A stretch of 64,000 nt of DNA from Microglena sp. YARC (lineage: Eukaryota; Chlorophyta; Chlorophyceae; Chlamydomonadales; Chlamydomonadaceae), in contig CM039465.1 of assembly GCA_022414725.1 (NCBI GenBank), positions 1 to 64,000 of the forward strand, given 5' to 3'. The translations under genes were made by a program, and so were the position numbers. The number at the start of each line of letters is the position of its first letter. Positions within the stretch are counted from its first letter, which is position 1. The notes under the pieces are model-generated. The model did not search any database. It was not told the DNA's origin and was given only the letters and a program-made list of their open reading frames with translations. Positions 54,701 to 64,000 of this stretch are shown in pieces.

Positions 54701-57700
54701 GAATGGTGGTCAATGCATCCTGTGTCATATGTAAATGCATACTTCACTGGTACAGGTACGAATGGTGGTCAATGCATCCTGTGTCATATGTAAATGCATA
54801 CTTCACTGGTACAGGTACGAATGGTGTTGTCAATGGCATCCTGTGTCATATGTAAAATGCATACTTCACTGGTACAAGGTACGAATGGTGGTCAATGCAT
54901 CCTGTGTCATATGTAAATGCATACTTCACTGGTACAGGTACGAATGGTGGTCAATGCATCCTGTGTCATATGTTAAATGCATTACTTCACTGGTACACGG
55001 TACGAATGGTGGTCAATGCATCCTGTGTCATATGTAAATGCATACTTCACTGGTACAGGTACGAATGGTGGTCAATGCATCCTGTGTCATATGTAAATGC
55101 ATACTTCACTGGTACAGGTACGAAATGGTGGTCAATGCATCCTGTGTCATATGTAAATGCATAATTCACTGGTACAGGTACGAATGGTACTTCACTGGTC
55201 ATGAATGGTGGTCAATCCTGTGTCATAATGTAAATGCATTACTTCACTGGTACAGGTACGAATGGTGGTCAATGCATCCTGTGTCATATGTAAATGCATA
55301 CTTCACTGGTACAGGTACGAATGGTGGTCAATGCATCCTGTGTCATATGTAAATGCATACTTCACTGGTACAGGTACGAATGGTGGTCAATGCATCCTGT
55401 GTCATATGTAAATGCATACTTCACTGGTACAGGTACGAATGGTGGTCAATGCATCCTGTGTCATATGTAAATGCATACTTCACTGGTACAGGTACGAATG
55501 GTGGTCAATGCATCCTGTGTCATATGTAAATGCATACTTCACTGGTACAGGTACGAATGGTGGTCAATGCATCTGTGTCATATGTAAATGCATACTTCAC
55601 TGGTACAGGTACGAATGGTGGTCAATGCATCCTGTGTCATATGTAAATGCCATACTTCACTGGTACAGGTACGAATGGTGGTCAATGCATCCTGTGTCAT
55701 ATGTAAATGCATACTTCACTGGTACAGGTACGAATGGTGGTCAATGCATCCTGTGTCATATGTAAATGCATACTTCACTGGTACAGGTACGAATGGTGGT
55801 CAATGCATCCTGTGTCATATGTAAATGCATACTTCACTGGTACAGGTACGAATGGTGGTCAATGCATCCTGTGTCATATGTAAATGCATACTTCACTGGT
55901 ACAGGTACGAATGGTGGTCAATGCATCCTGTGTCATATGTAAATGCATACTTCACTGGTACAGGTACGAATGGTACTTCACTGGTCAAATGCATCCTGTG
56001 TCATATGTAAATGCATACTTCACTGGTAATGCAGGTATATGTAAATGCGAATGGTGGTCAATGCATCCTGTGTCATATGTAAATGCATACTTCACTGGTA
56101 CAGGTACGAATGGTGGTCAATGCATCCTGTGTCATATGTAAATGCATACTTCACTGGTACAGGTACGAATGGTGGTCAATGCATCCTGTGTCATATGTAA
56201 ATGCATACTTCACTGGTACAGGTACGAATGGTGGTCAATGCATCCTGTGGTCATATGTAAATGCATACTTCACTGGTACAGGTACGAATGGTGGTCAAAT
56301 GCATCCTGTGTCATATGTAAATGCATACTTCACTGGTACAGGTACGAATGGTGGTCAATGCATCCTGTGTCATATGTAAATGCATACTTCACTGGTACAG
56401 GTACGAATGGTGGTCAATGCATCCTGTGTCATATGTAAATGCATACTTCACTGGTACAGGTACGAATGGTGGTCAATGCATCCTGTGTCATATGTAAATG
56501 CATACTTCACTGGTACAGGTACGAATGGTGGTCAATGCATCCTGTGTCATATGTAAATGCATACTTCACTGGTACAGGTACGAATGGTGGTCAATGCATC
56601 CTGTGTCATATGTAAATGCATACTTCACTGGTACAGGTACGAATGGTGGTCAATGCATCCTGTGTCATATGTAAATGCATACTTCACTGGTACAGGTAAT
56701 GCGAATGGTGGTCAATGCATCCTGTGTCATATGTAAATGCATACTTCACTGGTACAGGTACGAATGGTGGTCATGCATCCTGTGTCATATGTAAATGCAT
56801 ACTTCACTGGTACAGGTACGAATGGTGGTCAATGCATCCTGTGTCATATGTAAATGCATACTTCACTGGTACAGGTACGAATGGTGGTCAATGCATCCTG
56901 TGTCATATGTAATTCACTGCATACTTCACTGGTATATGAAATGCATACTTCACTGGTACAGGTACGAATGGTGGTCACGGTACATGGTGGTCAAATGCAT
57001 CCTGTGTCATATGTAAATGCTACTTCACTGGTACAGGTACGAATGGTGGTCAATGCATCCTGTGTCATATGTAAATGCATACTTCACTGGTACAGGTACG
57101 AATGGTGGTCAATGCATCCTGTGTCATATGTAAATGCATACTTCACTGGTACAGGTACGAATGGTGGTCAATGCATCCTGTGTCATATGTAAATGCATAC
57201 TTCACTGGTACAGGTACGAATGGTGGTCAATGCATCCTGTGTCATATGTAAATGCATACTTCACTGGTACAGGTACGAATGGTGGTCAATGCATCCTGTG
57301 TCATATGTAAATGCATACTTCACTGGTACAGGTACAATGGTGGTCAATGCATCCTGTGTCATATGTAAAATGCATACTTCACTGGTACAGGTACGAATGG
57401 TGGTCAATGCATCCTGTGTCATATGTAAATGCATACTTCACTGGTACAGGTACGAATGGTGGTCAATGCATCCTGTGTCATATGTAAATGCATACTTCAC
57501 TGGTACAGGTACGAATGGTGTCAATGCATCCTGTGTCATATGTAAATGCATACTTCACTGGTACAGGTACGAATGGTGGTCAATGCATCCTGTGTCATAT
57601 GTAAATGCATACTTCACTGGTACAGGTACGAATGGTGGTCAATGCATCCTGTGTCATATGTAAATGCATACTTCACTGGTACAGGTACGAATGGTGGTCA

Positions 57701-59423
57701 ATGCATCCTGTGTCATATGTAAATGCATACTTCACTGGTACAGGTACGAATGGTGGTCAATGCATCCTGTGTCATATGTAAATGCATACTTCACTGGTAC
57801 AGGTACGAATGGTGGTCAATGCATCCTGTGTCATATGTAAATGCATACTTCACTGGTAATGCAGGTACGAATGGTGGTCAATGCATCCTGTGTCATATGT
57901 AAATGCATACTTCACTGGTACAGGTACGAATGGTGGTCAATGCATCCTGTGTCATATGTAAATGCATACTTCACTGGTACAGGTACGAATGGTGGTCATG
58001 CATCCTGTGTCATATGTAAATGCATACTTCACTGGTACAGGTACGAATGGTGGTCAATGCTCCTGTGTCATATGTAAATGCATACTTCACTGGTACAGGT
58101 ACGAATGGTGGTCAATGCATCCTGTGTCATATGTAAATGCATACTTCACTGGTACAGGTACGAATGGTGGTCAATGCATCCTGGTGTCATATGTAAATGC
58201 ATACTTCACTGGTACAGGTACGAATGGTGGTCAATGCATCCTGTGTCATATGTAAATGCATACTTCACTGGTACAGGTACGAATGGTGGTCAATGCATCC
58301 TGTGTCATATGTAATGCATACTTCACTGGTACAGGTACGAATGGTGGTCAATGCTCCTGTGTCATATGTAAATGCATACTTCACTGGTACAGGTACGAAT
58401 GGTGGTCAATGGCATCCTGTGTCATATGTAAATGCATACTTCACTGGTACAGGTACGAATGGTGGTCAATGCATCCTGTGTCATATGTAAATGCATACTT
58501 CACTGGTACAGGTACGAATGGTGGTCAATGCATCCTGTGTCATATGTAAATGCATACTTCACTGGTACAGGTACGAATGGTGGTCAATGCATCCTGTGTC
58601 ATATGTAAAAATGCATACTTCACTGGTACAGGTACGAATGGTGGTCAAATGCATCCTGTGTCATATGTAAATGCATACTTCACTGGTACAGGTACGAATG
58701 GTGGTCAATGCAATGTGTCATATGTAAATGCATACTTCACTGGTACAGGTACGAATGGTGGTCAATGCATCCTGCATGTAAATGCATACTTCACTGGTAC
58801 AGGTCGACGAATGGTGGTCAATGCATGTGGTCATATGTAAATGCATACTTCACTGGTACAGGTACGAATGGTGGTCAAATGCAATCTGTGTCATATGTAA
58901 ATGCATACTTCACTGGTACAGGTACGAATGGTGGTCAATGCATCCTGTGTCATATGTAAATGCATACTTCACTGGTCAGGTACGAATGGTGGTCAATGCA
59001 TCCTGTGTCATATGTAAATGCATACTTCACTGGTACAGGTACGAATGGTGGTCAATGCATCCTGTGTCATATGTAAATGCATACTTCACTGGTACAGGTA
59101 CGAATGGTGGTCAATGCATCCTGTGTCATATGTAATGCATACTTCACTGGTACAGGTACGAATGGTGGTCAATGCATCCTGTGTCATATGTAAATGCATA
59201 CTTCACTGGTACAGGTACGAATGGTGGTCAATGCATCCTGTGTCATATGTAAATGCATGCTTCACTGGTACAGGTATGGTGGTCAATGCATCCTGTGTTA
59301 TATGTAAATGCATACTTTACTGGTACAGGTACGAATGGTGGTCAATGCATCCTGTGTCATATGTAAATGCATACTTCACTGGTACAGGTACGAATGGTGG
59401 TCAATGCATCCTGTGTCATATGT
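51705..59423 (+). repeat. 59-bp tandem array of the exon 5 / intron 5 junction, ~130 copies
   Basis: Unit: AAATGCATACTTCACTGGTA, then CAG|GTACGAATGGTGGTC, then AATGCATCCTGTGTCATATGT. The first half copies the end of exon 5 and the bar marks the 5' splice site. The first copy is exon 5 itself. Read from GT to AG, every unit is a 59-nt GT...AG segment. The block at about 52,250-53,000 is essentially perfect; indels and mosaics become frequent after 54,000. Frames of 60-156 codons (MHTSLVQ..., WYRYEWWSM..., NAYFTGTGTNGG...) are the three phases of one repeat, with a stop every 177 nt. Unit copies abut without spacers, so it is not a CRISPR. Confidence 0.97.
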
Positions 59424-59859
59424 TGGGCTTGCTTGATTCACATAACATTATTTTTATTATGTGCAGAAGGTAACTGAGTTGAAAAGCAGAATCAGGTAGT
59501 AATTCATGGCTCAGGGGGAGCTAGCGGAGCAAGGGTGGTGAAAGGTGCAGTCGCCTTCAAGCTCTACCATTGAGCGGTGTCAATAAGGTACGGGCATATA
59601 TCAAAGGGAATGGAAGCACAGGACATTACAAAGGAAGGGGACGTTCCCTACGAGACAAGAGCGCAACCACATAATGGTGGCTAGGTTTAGGGTATAGTAG
59701 GATGGTGTAACCAGCCGGTATAGCTGACAGAAACTAGGCAGTGTGACAACAGACAGCTATCGCTGACAAACGTGATGTTGATACTATCACCTGAAACTTA
59801 TCCAGTTGACAATCTCTTGAATGATTGACCATGCGCAATGTACGATGTGCGATGTACAG
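59424..59859. other. 3' part of PDXK intron 5
   Basis: Non-repetitive 436 bp containing a good but apparently unused acceptor (TTTTTATTATGTGCAG at 59,451-59,466). The true acceptor context is CGATGTACAG|GTGATC, sharing GTACAGGT with the donor. Confidence 0.7.
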
Positions 59860-60017
59860 GTGATCTGCTGGCTGCTCTTCTCCTGGCACACATGCATATG
59901 CAGCCGGATGACCTGGCATCTGCTATAGAGACTGCAATCGCAACTCTGCAGACGGTTCTACAGGACACTGCCCAGAACTGTGGTGAGGCTGCATTAGCAG
60001 CTGACAGGACACCTGAG
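59860..60017 (+). CDS. PDXK: Pyridoxal kinase, exon 6
   Basis: 158 bp completing G-DLLAALLLAHMHMQPDDLA and SAIETAIATLQTVLQDTAQN. GTGD-L-AA-LLA is the anion-hole and catalytic-base segment (Asp267 here). Donor GTGAGG, phase 0. Confidence 0.95.
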
Positions 60018-60049
60018 GTGAGGCAATCAGTATTCTTTTCTGTGCGACC

Positions 60050-60135
60050 CGTCGCAAATTGAGCAACTCGGTGCGATCTCAGTGCAACGCGCTGCCCCCC
60101 CCCCCCCCCCCCCCCCGGCTCTGCGCGGATCGCAA
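60050..60135. repeat. R4 fragment with poly-C tract
   Basis: GTCGCAAATTGAGCAACTCG, a ~22-C run (60,096-60,117) and GGCTCTGCGC; a related piece is at 60,483-60,605. Both are in intron 6. Confidence 0.6.
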
Positions 60136-60482
60136 AACCATGATTGCTCTTTGCAGTAAACACATGCACCTGCTACTATGTCAGGACTTCCACTACTCCT
60201 ACTATACCTCGGGATCAAAAATACGAACTAAGAGTACAGATAGTAACAACTTTACCCTTATTGCCTTTCTTCACTCTTATGAAGATCCTAATAAGAGCTT
60301 TACCGAGATGCGCACAATTGGAATTAAATTGGGTACCACAGTCCCTCCTAGCTGGACCATTGCTGACTATGGTATCCAGTCGGATTTAGCCTGGCAACAT
60401 ACCTAAAACATGTTTTCCTGCACAGGCCATACCACCAGGCATCAATCATTAATGATTGACACCAACCACAGGTTTTTAGTGT

Positions 60483-60605
60483 GCCACGTGTTGCAAATTG
60501 AGCGACTCAGTGTGGCCCCAATGTGACGCGCTGCCCCCCGACCCCCCAGGATCCATGCTTAGCGCTCCGTCCTATACCATGCTACACCACAATCCTGAAT
60601 GCAGG
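60483..60605. repeat. R4 fragment
   Basis: CACGTGTTGCAAATTGAGCG then ACGCGCTGCCCCCCGACCCC. Confidence 0.6.
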
Positions 60606-60734
60606 CTTGTGTTGCAAATTTTGATACACAACTGGACCTACAGCAAACTGACAAAAAAGCAGTGGCCACAGCCAGCCTTATGAATATTTAGTAGGTGTTA
60701 CTTGATCAAGGAGCCATGTGATTGGGTTTGTATG

Positions 60735-60931
60735 GTAATGATAACGCCTGGTGGGGCGTGGTGTTAAGGGAACCCGTCATACACGGGTGGTCTTCTACCT
60801 CAACTGGACAAGCTATCATCGCGGTTAACAACGACCTGCAACGCCAAAAGCGACCGGAGGGGGAATCGAACCCCCGACTCTTCATCCTCAGAGTGATTTG
60901 GTATACCACTAGACCAATGTATATCACTGAA
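60735..60931 (-). mobile_element. tRNA-derived SINE, head type 1, in PDXK intron 6
   Basis: Minus-strand A box TGGTCTAGTGG and B box GGTTCGATTCC. The nearest relatives in the window are those in the macrosatellite. Confidence 0.85.
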
Positions 60932-60940
60932 AGGGGCTGT

Positions 60941-61100
60941 ATGTATGTTACAGTCCAGGGTGTAGGCCAAATAGGCTAAAGGGACTTGCCCAACTGTATA
61001 GGAGGGGCTTAAAAAGAAAAGGCACTGATGAACTAAACCCCAAACAATCGTTTTACCGACAGGGGCCCTGAGTTCGTTCTACAGTGATCATTTAATTCTA
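60941..61100 (+). repeat. R3 repeat in PDXK intron 6
   Basis: The fullest copy: ATGTTACAGTCCAGGGTGTA to GGGGCCCTGAGTTCGTTCTA. Confidence 0.8.
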
Positions 61101-61315
61101 CAATATACCGTAATAAAATCATCTTCTCATCAGGGATGGTAATTTAATTGTGCGATTATTATCGCAATCTTAATAAATTGTGATTGATTGAAGCATAGGA
61201 TAAGTATACATTAGTTCAGTATTCCGTCTGTTTATGTAGCAGAAACAGAGATCTATACAAATACATTGTATCCAGTTGTACCCCAGGTTTAATTCAAACT
61301 GCAAGCTATTGCATC

Positions 61316-61880
61316 ATGTTGTACATCAATATCAGTATCATGAAGTACACCAATATCAGTATCGTGTTGTACATCAATCTCAGTATCATGTTGTACATCA
61401 ATATCAGTATCATGTTGTACATCAATATCAGTATCATGTTGTACATCAATATCAGTATCATGTTGTACATCAATATCAGTATCATGTTGTACATCAATAT
61501 CAGTATCATGTTGTACATCAATATCAGTATCATGTTGTACATCAATATCAGTATCATGTTGTACATCAATATCAGTATCATGTTGTACATCAATATCAGT
61601 ATCATGTTGTACACCAATATCAGTATCATGTTGTACATCAATATCAGTATCATGTTGTACATCAATATCAGTATCATGTTGTACACCAATATCAGTATCA
61701 TGTTGTACATCAATATCAGTATCATGTTGTACATCAATATCAGTATCATGTTGTACATCAATATCAGTATCATGTTGTACATCAATATCAGTATCATGTT
61801 GTACATCAATATCAGTACCAGTATCATGTTCCACATCAATATCAGCATCATGGTGTACATCAATATCAGTATCATACCAG
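61316..61880. repeat. 24-bp minisatellite, ~23 copies, in PDXK intron 6
   Basis: Unit GTACATCAATATCAGTATCA-TGTT. Because 24 is divisible by 3, long frames stay open on both strands ((YQYHVVHQ)n, (DTDIDVQH)n and others); these are not considered genes. Confidence 0.95.
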
Positions 61881-61884
61881 GCGC

Positions 61885-61960
61885 TGTTTTTTTGGCGGAG
61901 CCCCCCCTTCTGGGGACGGGAGCCTCCAGGGACACCCCCTGACCCGCCCTGACCTGGTTG
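61885..61960 (-). repeat. R6 hairpin element, inverted
   Basis: GGCGGAGCCCCCCCTTCTGG; it directly abuts the 24-bp array. Confidence 0.6.
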
Positions 61961-62188
61961 TCGTTTTCTTATTCTATCAACATGTTGTATGCAAGTATCC
62001 CTGGCCCTAACGAAGTCGCCAACCATGGCTTTGGTCCCCTTCATCCGATTACGGTGCCACCTGTTCCTCCGATAGGCAACAATCTCTGCTAAGTTCACAC
62101 GTCGCCTGCGACATGCCTAGGACTTGTGCTGTATGCGTAATCGTATTTTCCTCAACAACATCATGAAAAGGCACTTTCCCTGTCGCAG

Positions 62189-62278
62189 GTCTGCCGTGCT
62201 AGAGAGCTGAGATTAATCCAGAACCAGGCAGCCATCATTGGACCGACTATCCAACTGAAATGCAAAGTATACCCGTGA
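62189..62278 (+). CDS. PDXK: Pyridoxal kinase, exon 7 (stop)
   Basis: 90 bp, acceptor CCCTGTCGCAG, encoding VCRARELRLIQNQAAIIGPT then IQLKCKVYP-stop. ELRLIQ-Q is the conserved C-terminal helix of PDXK. The frame is continuous with exon 6 at phase 0 and the TGA at 62,276-62,278 ends the 347-aa protein. Confidence 0.94.
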   Translation, partial: VCRARELRLIQNQAAIIGPTIQLKCKVYP

Positions 62279-62600
62279 AGACAGACATTCCCGTGGTGCC
62301 AGACATTCCCGTAATGCCAGACATCCTGAAGCCAAGCACCTGGAGATGATGATGATCCGCATTTGTGTGTGCAAGATGGTCGTTTGGAATTAATGTATGC
62401 TGATCACCTTTTCATCACTCTCATTGCGGGAGTTTGTCCTATATAAATAGCGCGTTGTCCGTGACGGGTTTAGCCGCTTTTGGCTTAGGCAGTTGGGCTT
62501 TTGGTTTCATATCTTGCTGACCTGTTGCCCAGGTGTCCACAGGGGTCTTCCCGTCGGTGCGACGGGCTCAAATGCTAGTGTGATGTAGTCTCTTCAAACG
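62279..62600. other. PDXK 3' flank; TATA-like motif
   Basis: Presumed 3' UTR, then TATAAATA at 62,442-62,449 followed by GCGCGTTGTCC. It could be a core promoter for an unseen plus-strand gene, but no exon downstream was recognised. Confidence 0.3.
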
Positions 62601-62900
62601 GAACCCAGGGGTTGCGTCCTGGGACGCACCCTAATTCGGTAGGTTGCGTCCTGGGACGCACCCAACTCGGTAAGTTGCGTCCTGGGACGCACTGCTCTCT
62701 CCAGACTGCGTCATTCTATCAACAGAACCCGTAGCCCACGGCAATGGAGTGGTGGTGGGCCAATCAACTGATTGGTGAGACCACTGAGACGCAACCAACA
62801 TCCTGAACCTGCGTCTGCGACGCAACCAACATCTTGAACCTGCATCTGGGACGCAACGGAACCTCCCATGTTGCGTCCTGCGTCGCAGGATGCTGCATCC
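62600..62900. repeat. GCGTCCTGGGACGC dyad repeats
   Basis: The 14-bp palindrome recurs at 62,614, 62,646 and 62,677 (spacing 31-32 bp). Degenerate GGGACGCAACCAAC relatives run to 62,900 and also appear at 5,460-5,530 and 16,500-16,560. Confidence 0.8.
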
Positions 62901-64000
62901 TGCACTACCCTGCACCCCGCCCACATGGTCCTCATCATAGTTGCTAATTATAGAAGTGTGATTTTACCCATCGTGACATCTGGTCCATTACCACCATCTA
63001 CACTGACGTGATTGCATTCTGTAATCAGGCCCTTGATTTAGTAGAGTTTAAACTACTGATGGTTATCTGACCTGCATACGTCTTTAAACTGTTCAATCTG
63101 CTTGTAGTATTATGCTCCCTGTTTTCCGTGGGTAACGCACATGGGGTATTGGAATTGGAAGATGGTGAGCAGCTTAGCTGAAAACCATGTAACAATCTAA
63201 CCCTATCCAATGTACCCATGATTGATCCGCCCACAAACAGTGAGCTGCCCGCAGGTTGATAGCCCATGTAATCAAACCAAACGAATGGTAGATGATGATG
63301 AGTTCTTGCTTGGACTTCACGATCTGATTTGAAGCCCCCAGTGCTTTGTTTTTTAGGCTAGAACTTCAAATTATACTTGGTCACATGTTTAAATGAATAT
63401 AGCCTAAGATAGTTTGTAGGAGTTAAAGACGCTTCCCTTTTTGCATTTTACAATGCATAGCACATCTTCTAACGTAATAGCGTATTATGTTTTTAGTTGA
63501 CATCGTATATAATCAGTTACCTTGACTCTCATCTACCAGTATTCGAGCGACCGGTGCAAGTTCGTTTGTTTGCGGGTTGGCATCACCCGGGTTTAGGGTT
63601 TAGGGTTTAAAACTAGGCCCACCATATATCAAGCCTTATGTGCGCCTACTCTTTTGTAAGAGTGGCAACACAATTTGAACTGAATCCTTGGTGCTGCTGG
63701 TTTGTGTCTGGAGACCCACCTCCTGGGGTAACATTCCATACGAAAAAACATTGTCTACATTGGGCCTGATGACGAGGGAAATGAATGGTCGTAAACAATC
63801 CTCCCAAAGCGATGGGCGTTGTCTGAACGTTTATTAAGGTTTTGGAATGCATTAAATATGTTAGGATCGCGTACTGGCCTCCTGGGATTATCAGCTACAA
63901 TGCTTAATATAAATCCCGCCCCGGGGTTTTTGATTCATTTAACCTGTACGATGTCCATTGTTATCAGTGAATTATGAATTCAGCGACGTAAACTGGTTGA
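62900..64000. other. Right end of window, no gene seen
   Basis: Contains an interstitial telomere tract (63,590-63,608) and an R7 copy (63,655-63,735, GTTTGTGTCTGGAGACCCAC). Open frames are short and unsupported. Confidence 0.4.

Noticed and set aside
51705..59423. CRISPR array
   Set aside because: Units abut with no variable spacers, no cas genes are present, and the context is eukaryotic intron.
59451..59468. Acceptor TTATTATGTGCAG as the end of intron 5
   Set aside because: The sequence after it does not continue the kinase; the acceptor at 59,859 restores the GTGD-LLAALLLA motif exactly in frame.
51887..59473. Dozens of overlapping frames of 60-156 codons with MHTSLVQ / WYRYEWW / NAYFTGTG repeats
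   Set aside because: The three phases of one 59-bp tandem repeat. They start and stop wherever unit indels shift the frame, so they are not a protein family.
61276..62098. Frames of 208-269 codons on both strands
   Set aside because: Products of the 24-bp minisatellite in PDXK intron 6, without start or splice context.

Overview
The window reads as nuclear DNA of a eukaryote with a repeat-rich, gene-poor genome. Protein-coding information is carried by short exons with GT-AG introns of 0.5 to 8 kb. Plant-type telomere repeats (TTTAGGG) occur internally, and both recognisable enzyme or domain genes begin with an organelle-targeting-like leader. Together these point to the green lineage, most likely a large-genome green alga; a prasinophyte is a guess only.

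Layout. 1-24,480 is a tandem macrosatellite of about 11.0 kb per unit (one nearly complete unit cut by the window start, one full unit, one partial unit) with no convincing intact gene; it ends in a long CAC/CAT-type array (to about 25,400). 26,215-31,230 is a train of four elements, each starting and ending in a TA microsatellite. 31,618-36,482 (minus strand) holds six exons of a FIST-domain protein whose C-terminal part was not found. 36,500-40,900 is dispersed repeats. 40,904-41,605 (minus) encodes an arginine/serine-rich protein. 42,288-42,612 is a telomere-derived minisatellite. 44,230-44,354 (minus) is an orphan exon that also exists as an inverted copy at 43,591-43,681. 44,959-62,278 (plus) is a complete seven-exon pyridoxal kinase gene, 347 codons, whose exons total 1,044 bp inside 17.3 kb.

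The most striking feature is in the pyridoxal kinase gene. Intron 5 interrupts the codons of the catalytic GTGD motif and is filled, from its very first base, by about 130 tandem copies of a 59-bp unit. Each unit repeats the last ~24 bp of exon 5 and its 5' splice site, so each unit begins with GT and ends with AG. Intron 2 of the same gene independently holds a small tandem array of the end of exon 2 and its 5' splice site, and the orphan exon at 44.2 kb has an inverted copy of its own 3' end and donor. Repeated capture and amplification of exon/5'-splice-site junctions is therefore a theme of this locus.

Several short dispersed families recur: a palindromic TA-flanked MITE (called M1 here), a foldback element (FB), a tRNA-derived SINE with two interchangeable heads, and repeats named R3 to R7 here. 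Many sit inside introns of the three gene loci.
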